A DNA stretch of 64,000 nucleotides from Rotaria sordida (Eukaryota > Rotifera > Eurotatoria > Philodinida > Philodinidae): contig CAJNOL010000856.1 of NCBI GenBank assembly GCA_905250125.1, forward strand, positions 1 to 64,000, read 5' to 3'. The notes beneath the pieces are model-generated. The model worked only from the letters and a program-made list of their open reading frames with translations, was not told the origin of the DNA and ran no database searches. Each line of letters opens with the position of its first letter. The stretch's first letter is position 1. Made by a program: the position numbers and the translations under genes. This document shows positions 24,465 through 37,454 of this stretch, in pieces.

Positions 24465-26738
24465 ATGAAAAATAGTCTAAAATTGTCTCGTTATAATACA
24501 GGATACCAGCATGATTATCAAGATACTATTTTCAATGATTATACAGGTAAGAAAAAAAAAAAAACAAGAAGAAAAAAAAGAAAAGCATTTTAGATTTCTT
24601 CGTTTTCTTTATCCTTTTTCTTTTTCTTTTTACATAGAAACAAAACATCCATCAATATGTGCAGGTTGTAATTGTCAAATATATGATCAATATTTATTAA
24701 AAGTTACACCAGATCTTGAATGGCATATTCAATGTTTAAAATGTTCGGAATGTGGACAATATTTAGATGAAACTACAACATGTTTTGTTCTTGATGGAAA
24801 AACTTTTTGTAAATATGATTATATACGGTATATATCAAGTCTTAGTTCGTTTTTTTTGTTATATACCGACAAAAGAATTTTACTTGAAAAAATTATCACA
24901 AATGATAATCATCTCAGCAGTAAAAAAATTAACACACTTCAAATAGCATATGTGTCGTCTCGGCAAACAACTTCGTTCGATAAGAGAAGAGAGAGAAAAG
25001 GAGATGACTTTTTTAGCTAAATGCATACAAATGAGAGTCATTGATGAATGAATTATTTACAAAAGCTTTTCATGCAGATTTGACCAGTCTCCCCACTTTC
25101 ACTTGAACAGCTTGCAGATAAGAATAAAGACAATACATATATAGAAGAGATTTCACTTAGTAGAATTAATTCTCTTTCTTTTAATCACGCAATGATGTTT
25201 CTTTCTTTTTTTCTTTTTTTTCATTTGTATATTCTTTCAATTAGATTGTTTGCATCAAAATGTGCTAAATGTCAAGAATCATTTTCTAAAAATGAATTAT
25301 ATATTCGTACAGCATTCTATCGTCGTTATCATACAGATTGTTTTCGTTGTAATCATTGTGATCGTTTACTTGTATCGGGTGATGAATATTATTTACATGG
25401 ACAAAATCAAATTTTATGTCGACAAGATTTTCAACAATTAAATTCATCTAATGATTCAATAGAAACACCAACAGCAGGTATATTACAAAGAAAGAAAAGC
25501 GTATGGCGTGCATGCATACTTACATCCGTTCGGATGTGGCTATGGCGTGAAGGAAGGAATTGACGGCGTGCGTCCAATGCCGGAAGTCAGATCAGTCTGG
25601 GGTGCTCTCTTTTCACGCTATATATATATACTATAGTAAAACGACCGAGAGAATGACTACTAATCAGTCAACACCGTTTTTTTTACTCTCTTACTAAACC
25701 GGATACAGCCAATAAATGCACGTGTCGATTGAGAGACACAACAAAGAAAAATTTATTATCCTATATTGAGATGTGTGGCTATTTGAATTAAATCGTTTCT
25801 CTTTTTTTATTTTTTTTGATGACATTGTGATAGTATTGATAAATGATTGTCTGACTGATTTTAATCTGATATATATATATATGTATACGCGTGTGTCTAT
25901 TGAGAATTCAAGTCATGATCAATCGTATATTTCAACATCGAATGACATTTATTATCGTGAGACTTTTTTGTTTCTTATCATTTTAAATTCATATGTTTAG
26001 CGACAAATAATAATATACAATTACATGTACCTCCAACATGTTCATCACCATCAACAACATCAAGTTCATCAAATCAACCTATAGGATCAATAATTACTTC
26101 ATCAACATCAACTATAAAATCAATGAATAATAATATACGAAAAGATAAAACAACACGTATGCGTACAGTTTTAAATGAAAAACAATTATTAACATTACGT
26201 ACATGTTATGGTGCAAATCCTCGACCGGATGCACTTATGAAAGAACGACTTGTTGAAATGACACAATTATCACCACGTGTTATACGTGTTTGGTTTCAAA
26301 ATAAACGTACGAATTCTTTTTTTTTCATTTCTTTATTTTTGTATCGAAATAAATTTTTTTTCTTTTTTTTCTTTTATAGGTTGTAAAGATAAAAAGAGAA
26401 GTATTTTAGCTAAACAAACTCAAGAACAACAAAAAATTTTAACAAGTATTAATCATGGTATACCATTAGTTGCATCATCACCTGTACAAAATGATATAAA
26501 TATTGGTTTACCACCTCCAACAATTGTTCAAGTTCAATATCATTCAAATGGTTCATGGAAAACATTTAATTCATATTCAAATGGACGTCATTTACAAATT
26601 CAACAACAAAATTATCATGATATTAATGATTTTGCATCTGAAGATGATAGTACTTGTTTTGATGCATCACAATTTAGTGAAGAACGTAGTGACACTAGTT
26701 GTGATGGTAGTGGAACTAGTCAACTAACACTCTTGTAA
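24465..26738 (+). CDS. isl: LIM-homeodomain transcription factor, Islet family (copy A)
   Basis: Islet proteins specify motor neurons and other neuronal and endocrine cells; the LIM domains bind LDB co-factors. Five exons: 24465–24546, 24638–24827, 25245–25477, 26001–26306 and 26380–26738. Phases agree and give 389 residues. LIM1 starts [20 protein letters not shown], with the family piece [13 protein letters not shown] and [15 protein letters not shown]2 starts [15 protein letters not shown]. The homeodomain reads [24 protein letters not shown] and [25 protein letters not shown] directly after the homeodomain is an Islet signature. An intron splits the homeodomain within the Arg codon of QNKR (phase 1). 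The C-terminus ends in a Ser/Asp-rich tail without a recognised motif. The initiator ATG begins a 27-codon first exon whose phase joins LIM1 correctly. A second Islet gene follows about 2.1 kb downstream. Confidence 0.95.
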
Positions 26739-28817
26739 ATTTTTCTTCTTCGTTTTTTTTTGCTTATAATAAAATTCAATTAAAGAATATATTTCGTTCG
26801 TTCGTTAATTTAATTAGTTCATTTTCTACTAAAGATCAAAGTTAATTTAGAAAAACGACCATCATTTTCTGCTTTTTATTATTCTGAATAATCAATAGAG
26901 AGAATGTGTATGATTCGATTTATTGTTTATACATCGATGTCGCGCATCAATATGTTTCAATAATGCCAGATGTTGATTGAAAAAAAAAAAAAACTTGGAT
27001 TTCTATCTAATGTGTAAATAGCAACACCTTGTCTGTATATGCACATCTTCATTGTCACCAAACAAAAAAAAACGTTATCGAATCTGTCCACATATACACA
27101 CATATTCCTCGCACCTAAATTCAATCCATTAGCACATTAGATCAAGTTTTTATTTTTAGTCTTGCATAATACTTCAAAAGAATCTTAGTTCTTTTTCTTT
27201 TTTTCATTAAAACAAAACAAAAAATAGAAATAATAATATGGAAATATTTAATTTGCCGATAAAAGAAAAAGTCATACGATAAACAATTTTAAGCTTGAGG
27301 AATAATCATTGATGCTATTATTATTTCCAATAAGTCAACGCTTGATTGATTTGATCATTGAATTTATTCTCGGTTTTTTTTTTTTGTAATATACTAAATT
27401 CATCGTACTAATTCGATTAGTCTGTTTACACCTTGTCTTATTGTGATTTACGATGACGAACAAGGACACCTACTGTGTAAATGCATAGTAAGAACTAAGA
27501 ATAGACTTATCCTATGTTGGCAGATGTCCGTTCGCGCATTTCTATGTTTACATTCACAGTTCTACTAACTGATGACTGCTGAGTGTAGAAATGCATATAT
27601 TCATATGTGTATTTATGCTTACTTAAGAGTATGTGTTTATCTCTTCAGCACCGTCAATTGTATCTTAGTTATTCAAGAATATGGATGCGCCTTCTCTCTC
27701 TCTCTCTCTATAGATATATATATATATATATATTTATTTTTCGTTGTCGACACATACTGACAAAAAAATATTTAGTCAAGTTCTTTTGCTTGTCTATGTA
27801 TCTATCTTTTGATTAGACGACTAAAATTGCTTGAGGCAAAAACTTTCAAAAAATTAGTCTAATAGATAAAATATAGATGCTCATCTTTAGTTTTTTCTTT
27901 TTTTTTTCTTTTTTTGAAAAAAATCCATTACAGCACTTAAGAAAAAAGCAAGTGCATTTTCGACTATAACTAGTTGAATGAACAAGGTTTCTTCTTGTAT
28001 AGCACATACATGCTAAAGAAGTCCTATCGACACATGCACATACACAAACGACAACAACAACAAAAACAGTCTCGGCTGCATTGTTGCAGGCAACAAAAAC
28101 GTTTAGTCTTTTTTTTCTTTTTTTTTTTTTCTACTCTTTGTTAGACGACCTTCTTTTGTATTCAAGTGGTAAAGTGTATATATATATATATATAGAAAAA
28201 AAAAAAAAAGAATAAGAAATGAATGAATGATGAAATCGTGTAAGAAACGACACGAATGACGAATCTGTTTGATCAAAGTCTTATCATATATGATCATCAT
28301 GACAACTCCCCCCTGTTGTCCCAACAGTCATTATGTCTGGCCCGCCTACTTTGATCGGTGTAATTGTGAAAACAATATTGCTCTCTTCATTATTGGTAGT
28401 TTACAAAGACGATACATATCGATATCTAGCTAGGAAATGATTGGTTAAAAAGACAGAGATTTCTTTCTTGTGTAAACAAGTACTACATACACGTGTCACA
28501 TACTCTTCGACAAGAGGAGAAGAGAGAACGATACTTTTCTCTTGTAGTGTTGTGCAAAAAAAAGTACGAAGACTTCTTGTTGAGTAGGAGGAGAGACGAG
28601 AAGAGAAGAGAAGCGATGCGATTTTTTTCTCTATTGCTGTCGGCGAATAAAATCGATCGCATACAAAACGTTGCTACGAAAAATCTTTCTTTTTTTTTTC
28701 AGGAAAAGAGAAAAAGAAAAAAAAAAACCGAGCGAACGCGAACACATACATTTACAAATACACACATACACACAAACACTAAATCAATCAAAATACTTGG
28801 AACTTGTATCAATTAAT
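26739..28817. other. spacer between the two Islet genes
   Basis: 2.1 kb, AT-rich, with (TC)n and (TA)n runs near 27694–27732 and 28176–28194. It would contain the 3' end of Islet copy A and the promoter of copy B. No further gene is supported. Confidence 0.55.
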
Positions 28818-30665
28818 ATGAGTATTCCAACAAATACAAGTAAGATTTTCAATGACTTGTTCGAGGAAGGAAGATATTAACAACTCTTCTATTTCCGTTT
28901 GGAAACTTATTCAATAATTTTGTTGGTGTTTTTTTTTTTTAATTCTTTCATCTTTTAGAGTCAATATTTCCTGAATGTTTTGGTTGTAAATTATCAATAA
29001 ATGATCCATCATTTCTTAGTGTTACACCTGGAATTCATTGGCATGATGAATGTCTATATTGTCGAATTTGTAAACAGAAACTTGATGAACGTACAACTTG
29101 TTTTATGGATCGATATGGTTTTCCATATTGTAAACGTGATTATTCAAGGTAAAAAATTTATCTTTTTATCTTTTTATTTTTATATTTTCTTTCTTTTTTT
29201 TTTTTCGATAGAAAATTTTATTTTCAATGTTTTGCGTGTCAAAAAAATTTATTACGTAATGATTTAATTCAACGAGCAAAATCGAATGTTTATCATGCCG
29301 ATTGTTTTCGATGTGAAGCATGTCGAAAATGTTTACAAGCTGGAGATGGTAAGAGAGAAAGGAAAACTTCATTGAGTTTCTTTTTTTTTTTTGTTCTATG
29401 AAATAGTTTTTTTTTTTGTTTTGCAATAGAATTTACACTGAGTGGTGATAATCGTATTCTATGTCGAAATGATTTTGATTCTTTAACAAATAATAATAAT
29501 AATAATAATAATAATTCGAATGAAAAATTAAAAACACTTGATTGTCAAAAATTATCAAATAATGATTTAACAATAAAAGTAAATAATAATAATAATAATG
29601 AAAATCCTATACGAACAAATTCTTTAACACAAAAAAAGAAATCATCAAGAATAAGTACAAATAATAAAATGATTTCATCTATTGATGATATAGATTCTAA
29701 TGAAGAAAGACATAAATCAACAGATGATTCATCATCATTATCACCAAATGGTTCATCATCACAACAATTAAATTCAAGTAGTAATAATAATAATAATAAT
29801 GCTGAACGAAGACCACGACGAGATAAACAACAACGTGTTAGAACTGTATTAACTGAAAAACAATTACATTTACTTAAATCATGTTATGCTTATAATGCAA
29901 GACCTGATGCTTTATTAAAAGAACAATTAGCCGAAATGACTGAATTAAGTCCCAGAGTTATTCGAGTTTGGTTTCAAAATAAACGTAAGTTTTTAAGGCT
30001 TTTTTTTTTTGTTCTTTTCTAAGGTTTTATTTGAATGTTTATAATAGGATGTAAAGATAAGAAAAAGACTGCTGCTCAACAATCACGATTTCCTGGTGAT
30101 CCAAAGGTATTAGTTTTAAGTTTTTTTGTTTTTAAATTAATAATTTATCAAATTAAGTCAATCAAATTTTTCTTTTCTCTAGCGTCATCGTCTTGATATT
30201 TCATCAATGCCACCACTCGTTCCAAATGGTGAATCATTTCTTCTCGGACATCCTATGAGTGTTCTATCACCATGTAATAGTCAAGGTGGTGGTCAATCAG
30301 CAGTTAATGGAAATTCGAATATTTATGAAACTGGACCATTATCAACATTACAGCCGATTGGTTCAGTTAATACGAATGGACCTTTTCTAAATACACGTGA
30401 CGGAATGATGTATTCATTAGCATCATCACCACCATCGAATAGTGATGATTCATATGTAATTGGTCCACATGGACCTTTGCCAACAATGTCATGTCATAGT
30501 GAATGGATTGAACATCATCCTCCACAAGGAAATGATTATCATGCAACAATGCCAATGTTTCATCCGGTTAATATCCATGAAGAGGAACTTGATGATCAAG
30601 ATATGATGATGCCTATGGAAGATGATAGTCTAGACCAAACGAATTCGGATTTTAGTGATGGTTAA
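28818..30665 (+). CDS. isl: LIM-homeodomain transcription factor, Islet family (copy B)
   Basis: Second Islet-type gene, same strand as copy A. Six exons: 28818–28839, 28959–29148, 29212–29348, 29430–29984, 30048–30106 and 30183–30665. Phases agree and give 481 residues. LIM1 begins [22 protein letters not shown]2 begins [17 protein letters not shown]. The homeodomain reads [27 protein letters not shown] and [19 protein letters not shown], clearly Islet class. The LIM1 exon is exactly 190 nt in both copies, and the LIM1/LIM2 and homeodomain introns are at the same sites and phases. Copy B has an extra intron inside LIM2 and one in the tail, but lacks copy A's intron between LIM2 and homeodomain. 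The LIM–homeodomain linker is long and Asn/Ser-rich with (AAT)n runs. The tail is rich in Pro, Gly, Met and Asp. Its LIM domains are more diverged from vertebrate Islet than those of copy A. Confidence 0.93.
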
Positions 30666-33600
30666 TTAAACAGAGGATGTCTTTTATATGTGTGAGTGTG
30701 TGTGTGTGTGCACATGTATATATATATATGAAAAAAAGAAGAAATTTAACGAGATGTTAACTCGTTTTATTTGTATTTGTTTGTGTGTGTAGTCAGAGCA
30801 AAGAGCATATGTATTCGTTTTCTTTCTTTTTTGGATTTTCACGGTTTTTCCCTGCATTTAAAAAATATATTATAATTGATGCATATAATTTTAGTTTTCT
30901 TTGTTTCTTTTCTTGAGACATAATTTGATAGAATAGTGACGATACTTGTTTTAAAATATGCATGTTTTAAGAAAAAACACTCGATGAATTTTTTTAAAAG
31001 AAATAGTAAAACATATTTTCTTTTTTTTGTGGTTGAATATAAATTCTTTTTAGAATAGCCTCAGGGTTTTGTTTGTTATTAGATCATTTACAGTGAATGT
31101 TTAGAAAGGATATTTTTTTTCAAAACATATATGGATAGGGGAAAAGCTTGAAATAGAAATGTAGAATAAAGTAAAAATAATATTGATCTATATCACTTCT
31201 AAAAACAAAATGACAAACAATTAGATAATTATGACCGTTTGTAGTAGACGACGATGTTTTTACGATATAAGAAAGTTTTTATTTTGATTTAGAAATTGTC
31301 TAAATCAATAAATGCGACAGTTTTCTCAGCATTACAATATTTATTCGAACACGAAAAGTATTCTTTTTCTTTAGGGAACCATCCATAAAGAATATCTATG
31401 TAAAACTCGCATTTTTTGAGTTTCGTCCTCTCTGTCCAGATTTGTTCAGTTTTATCGACTCCCTTCCCTTCCTGAACATTCAGCATAAAAAAAGACAACT
31501 TTCTAAAAAGAGCCTGCTTATTCAAATACATTGTATTTTAATGAGCAGAAAATAGTAGAAATATAAAAAAGAGACACGTAGCACTCAAAAATTCAACAAC
31601 ATTTCTATTACTGCTCAAAAAAATAACTAGCTGCTCATGTAGCATAGTCTTCAATTATTTCAATACCATATTTATATTCAACTGATTCATTTCTTGTTTA
31701 AAAATATGCTTCAAAATTTCACTGAAAGTTGTGTAAAAAAAGGCAAGTATTCCTAGTTAGCGTCTAGACGTCCAGAAATGTTTGAGTTCCCTCTCCACTG
31801 TCCAGTTTTGATACATCCTTCCTCTACCTGAATACTCTTTATGGATGATTCCTAGACCATTAAAATATATTCTCATTGTCAATTTCAAATATCTGTGATT
31901 TCCAGAATAATAAAATGAAGAATGCATTATGATATAAATTGGATTTTTGTTGTACTTTTATTTTTCATAGTTGGATAACTTTATGAATTTTTTGATTCTT
32001 GATTAAATTTTGTTCCAAATTCGCGACTTTTGACAGTATTCCCTCGTCTATTGATCCTGTTGTTCAGTTAATAAAGGGAGTAAAACTTTGGAACAAGTTG
32101 TTGTGTTTTCCGGAATAGCGAAACATCTAAAGGCTGGATAAAACAATCCATAATGTAAATAATCAAACGAAGGTGCTACATGATCTTTGAGATCGGTTCT
32201 ATAGAAATATCAACGTTACTTCAGATTGACATTATAAATTTGCATTCAATAGTTTTGAAGATTGATTAGTGTCAAGTCAATTCATATAGATTTAACACAA
32301 AATCTCTAAAATAGACTTGCACACTTCAAAACACATTGCCAAACGGATGATTCCAGTCTTGGAAACTATCTTGCACCATCATTTGATTGTTGAAATGACT
32401 TTCTTCAAATCTATTCTTCTTGGTGTTTAGAAAAAAAAAACACTTTTTTTTGTAGGTTTTCATTTTTTAGCATCTAACATAATGGCCAAATGAGTAAAAC
32501 ATTTTAAATATATATGGTGTTTGTAAAATATTCAATTAGGAATATTGCAATACATATGACCAAATAAATTTAAGAATGTCCTTTCTTTAAACATTATCTT
32601 AAGCTTGGATTATAAAATACACAGATTAATGATATCACACAATAAATTGAACTCAGCTAACATAAGAAGTAAATATACTTAGTAATTAGACTTTTGGGAT
32701 TAATATGAAGCCAATTATATAAGGCAAGTGGTCGGAGGTTCTTTGAGTGAATATATTGCCGTTGGAAGGATGAGTGTAATGTCATCATTCAAATATCTCT
32801 TTAGTGAGGAGAATATTAATGGTCTTTATCTTTTTTTGAGTATCTATGAAAGTTTGAAATCAGAAATCATCTGCTTCCACAAATATTATGAAACATATAT
32901 AGTTATAAAACATCATCATTCAATTAATATCAGAATCTTTGTTTCATAACTTCTATTGAAATAAGTATTAAGACCTATATCTTATAAGGGTGCATTCCCT
33001 AGTTGTCGGTCAACAATTGCGCTTACACTTGCGTACTCAAGTTAAACGATACGACTTGTATACGATCTTTTATGCGCCACGTGAAACTCTAAACGACTAT
33101 GTACGACTAAATTGCGGCTAAAATATCGATATATATATTAATCTATCGTGCTACCTCATTACGACTAGTACTTCATCAGATCTTTCAGGAATAGACAAAT
33201 AAATTTCGCAAGTTAAAGACGTTATCTATAATACCCCTGATAGTTTCAATAAATACAAGTTTTTAAAGATCCTATCAAACATATCTGTTAGTCACAAAAC
33301 TACTTTGAATACACGATGCTGATAACCGTAATGACACACTAAATATATCAGTCTTATATTACTGAAATAATTAGTAAATCATTTTGTTTTAATGTTTAAA
33401 GCTACAATCAAAAAGCCCTCGCGTCATTACTATCTTATTCTTGCCTAGTTTTGCTGTAATTTCAGTCGTATATTAATAACATCAATGCGAATACTCTGAT
33501 ATGGTAACATACAGACTACTACTTCTATACTGCGCATATCCATAATGCTCTCATTTTCTTCGTCGAGATTTAGACAAGGCAACTCCATACACAGACTAAT

Positions 33601-35525
33601 GAAAACCAAAACAAAATTGTCTTTAAACTTCAAATAGTGGGATGTTTATTAATTTGAAGACAGCTGCGATAACAACTGAACGTCTAGGAGATTTTCCTAC
33701 ATGAATCCTTCGGGTATTTCGTCTTATAAAGTATAAGACTTTTACGTTGGCCTGTTAAGATCATCACATACGGAACCAATACTTCTTAGAACTACACACT
33801 CTTTAGTATTTTGTTGTATATTTTCTATTACACAATCCTTCTTTTACTGGATATCCATGTAATGAAAGCCGAGAAAAAACCGGCGGTTTACCGTGCTTTT
33901 ACCAGTCTGGTTACGGACTCCTTTAGAGCGAAAAATCGATTCTTTTCTCCGATTAACTGCGGTAAACCGCCAGTTTTTCCAGTTTCACCGACGCTTTACC
34001 GATTAATCGATGATTTTTAATGGTACCCAGAGGTTAATCGGTGATTTTTGATGATAAATCGCGGTTTACTACTCAAAGTGATCCGTTTTTTGTGACATGG
34101 ATAAGCCTAGCTCATACATAGTAATTATAATTGCTAACAGCAACTAAAATATTCTATAGTTCTTTTGATTAAAATTAATCGCGAAAAAATTCTTCGAAAT
34201 TTAAGAAACTATAGTACTCAAGTTGATGCATTCTAATTAAATATGATGCCAAGACTTAACTTTCAAGTTTGACTGTCTTAATCTTAGAACACTTCAAGAT
34301 GATTTCCAATATGTCATATGATGCAATATTGAACAGTCTACAACATGAAGTTATTATATTATTGATAATCGTCTTGTGATATACACATTTGGTCAAAGTA
34401 GTGGAAAAACAAAGCTGCATGTACTGTCAGAAAATATAGTATTTAGACCTTTTTGATTCTATAATAAGGCTAAACAGAAATGTCACATCAAAAATTTTGT
34501 GGAACAAGCTAAACTCTGTCAATTAGTATATGATTCGATTAGAAAAATTAAATAATGTGAAGGCAAAAAAAGTTACAAATTTGACATGACGTAACACTTA
34601 AATTAGCTGAAGTATGGTGTGGGCGCTCAACATTCGAGTTCAGCTATCTCGACTGTTGAATCTTTTGAAAGAACGTCTAGTATGTAATTCGATATAGAGC
34701 TGAATGGGCTTAAACATGGCATAAGAAGTTTGTTGGCAATCGATTTATGATTCACATAGTTAATGAAAATACTGAAAAATAGAGGAAAAATTATGTATCG
34801 CAAAAAAAACTGCATTTGGACTTAATCGACGTTATTTTAGTAGAACAGTGAAAAAATTTTGAGGGAAAACTTCACAAAAAATGATTCGTCAAGTTTTGAC
34901 ACTTTTTAAGGATATGCTTGCCGAAAGGGTGTCTCAGATCGGTCTACCCCAATCGATCCAGAGTAAATCTTTAGGCCGTGAAATTTTAGATTATTCTATG
35001 GCATATACAAAGGCATAACTTTCTATGGGATGAAATTCGAAATTTGTTTACCCCGATATTTTTCGATATCTCACATTCTTTGGTTTTTTCATGTAGTGTC
35101 TTCTAATAAATTGAATTGCAATTATTATATTACTTTAGTTATTATCTTTTTCGAATTCGTCCTACACTTTACGTATATTCAATCTCCATACTACTCTTGT
35201 CTCATTCTTTCTTCTTATCTTACTCTCCTTTTTCTTCTTATGAGTGGTACGTCTTTGCACATAACAATGTCAACAAATGATCTTCACTTCTAAAGTAATA
35301 TTTCTCGTCTTATCTGAGAAATTTATTTCAACCTAAAGCAACAAAAAAAAAGAAAGAGAACGTTGTTCTCGTCGATTTCATGTTACATAAGTGTGGCGTA
35401 ATTCAAAGTGAAAACAAGAAACAAGTGTGCAAGGTTTATAATATCACTATCTCAACGTCATATCATCAGTAAAGTGAATACAATATATTAAAATCAACAA
35501 AAGAAATTCTGCACATTCTATAATA
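30666..35525. other. 4.9-kb spacer
   Basis: Begins with the 3' region of Islet copy B, including a (TG)n/(TA)n run at about 30691–30729. It contains a diverged inverted pair (31374–31396 and 31830–31852) and a small inverted-repeat cluster at 33874–34067. Open frames are short and unconvincing. No gene is supported. Confidence 0.5.
33874..34067. repeat. inverted-repeat cluster rich in CGGTTTACC motifs
   Basis: AAAAAACCGGCGGTTTACCG (33874–33893) is the near-exact inverse of CGGTAAACCGCCAGTTTTTC (33960–33979). Downstream, GATTAATCGATGATTTTT and GGTTAATCGGTGATTTTT recur as related units. It stands out from the surrounding AT-rich DNA and is probably a short non-autonomous repeat. Confidence 0.45.
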
Positions 35526-37454
35526 ATGCTTCGATTCACTAATATCGATCATAAACCAACAAGGCATCCACCTGTCTATGAATATCACACTCATCCACTA
35601 CTTCCACTTCAACAAGCTCTCGATCCTATTCTCTCTAAAATAGACCACTTAGATCAATTTATTCAAATTGCAAGGAATGAATGTCATTTTCCTTCAGAAC
35701 ATGGTCTTACTCGTGAAGAATCAGCATCGATTTATTTATATACTATGGATTGGGATGAACAAAGTCTCTATCAAGTACTCAACGAGGCATTGCATGATAA
35801 AGATCGATCAGTATTAATACCATGGTATGGTTATCTCAAATTACTTGATACTGCATTAACAAAACTACCTAGTCTTCAAATCAATTTATGGCGTGGTGTC
35901 AATACTGACATCAGTAAAAATTACAAAGAAAATGATGAGCTAACTTGGTGGTATTTTAACTCATGTTCATCTTCAGCTAAAGTCGTCAAACACTTTCTTG
36001 GATCTGTATCAACATTGTTCATGATTGAAGCAAAGAATGGAAAAGCTATATCAACATATAGTAACTTTCCAGAAGAAAAAGAAGTTATTCTTCCATTGGG
36101 TAGTCGACTTCGTGTTGTACGTGACACACTCGATCATACATCATTAAATGTGATACACTTGCAGGAAATGGTGGATGAAAGTGACCAAGAATTAACATCA
36201 TCCTTCGCAAATATGAGCGTCACTCAGCCAGCGGAGGCTTCAGTGGGTGAGTAACTTTTTCTAACGGGCTAACCAGAAGATGATTGTCGTTTCCTAGACG
36301 TCAAACCAACATTGCCAAGTAATGAGTCTTCGACATTTAAAGTCTGGACTGACGAAAATGGAGATAAATACGATACGACAGTTCGAATATCATATGTTGG
36401 CAAGTCTTGTTATTCGATGTTGATGAAAGCTTGTTAAATCTTTCACACCATAAGGGAACAAACACTAAGGAGAATGGAACAATGAGAAAAGGCATGGAAA
36501 AGGTACGTATTACTATGCCAACGGGATGAAATATACAGGTGATTGGGTCGATGACATGCAAACAGGGGAAGGCATTTTTACATGGCCCGATGGTGATCGA
36601 TACGAGAAGGAATATTCACAAATGTCTTCTCCTGATCTAATATGATAGTCGATGTTTTAGGAAGGATAATTGATACAATCTATGAACGATTAATGGGACA
36701 ATACAAGGATGACAAGAAAAACGGAAAAGGNNNNNNNNNNGGTGATTGGGTTGATGACAAGAAAACAGGTCAAGGTATTTATACATGGACTAATGGTGAT
36801 CGATACGAGAGAGAGTATTCACAAATATCTTCTTTTGATCTATTCTAATGGTGAATGTATTAGAAAGGATAGTTGATACAATCTATGAACAACACATGGG
36901 GCAATTTAAGGATGATAAGAAGAACGGTAAAGGCACTCACTACTATGCCAATGGGAACAAGTATATAGGTGATTGGATTGATGACAAGAAAGTAGGTCAA
37001 GGAGTTTTTACATGGTCGGATGGCGATCGATACGAGAAGAAGTATTCACAAATATCTTCTTTTGATCTATTCTAATGGTGAATGTATAAGAAAGAATAGT
37101 TGATGCAATCTATGAACAACTCACGGGACAATATAATGATGACAAGAGGAATGGGAAAGGCATGCTTTACAGTGCTAATGGACAGAAGTATACAGGTGAT
37201 TGGGTCGATGACATGCAAACAGGTCAAGGCATTCTCACATGGCCTAATGGTGATCGATACGAGAGGGAGCATCCATCAATGTTTTCTTCTGATCTATTGT
37301 AATGGTTGATGTATAAGAAAGAATAGTTGATACAATCTATGAACAACACTTGGGGCAACTTAAGGATGATAAGAAGAACGGACAAGGCACATTTTATTAT
37401 GCTAACGGCACTGTTCAAAAAGGGATATGGTCAAATGATACCTTCATTGAATGA
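35526..37454 (+). CDS. mono-ADP-ribosyltransferase (Arg-type) joined to MORN-repeat array
   Basis: The first exon (35526–36246) encodes about 240 residues with the R-S-E layout of arginine-type mono-ADP-ribosyltransferases: Arg123 in LWRGV, the Ser motif in SCSSS (146–150), and an E-x-E pair at 184/186 (EEKEV). These enzymes move ADP-ribose from NAD+ to arginine. No signal peptide is seen. A GTGAGT donor (36247) and a TAG acceptor (36296–36297) define a 51-nt intron. The following frame reaches a stop at 36435, so how it joins the next part is unresolved. From about 36480, five MORN-type units (HGKGTYYYANG, DDKKNGKGTHYYANG and similar) recur at about 228-base spacing, separated by 53-nt intron-like linkers (36815–36867, 37042–37094, 37269–37321). 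The third has GC rather than GT at its donor. A 10-N gap cuts the second unit. ART plus MORN architectures are known from bdelloid rotifers (recollection, not searched). It could be a functional spliced gene or one in early decay. Confidence 0.7.
36480..37454 (+). repeat. tandem MORN-module array with embedded 53-nt introns
   Basis: Five imperfect copies of a unit of about 228 bases, each holding MORN-like coding sequence and, between copies, a linker of exactly 53 bases. Three linkers begin GTATTC or GCATCC; the first has ATATTC, so it has lost the donor G, although an alternative GT lies at 36624. Each carries a possible branch site (CTAAT or similar) and ends in AAG. Splicing out each linker keeps the MORN frame. 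Confidence 0.7.

Noticed and set aside
31289-31531. 80-codon minus-strand open frame
   Set aside because: Overlaps a diverged repeated segment (31374–31396 pairs with 31830–31852), has no recognisable domain and no splice context.
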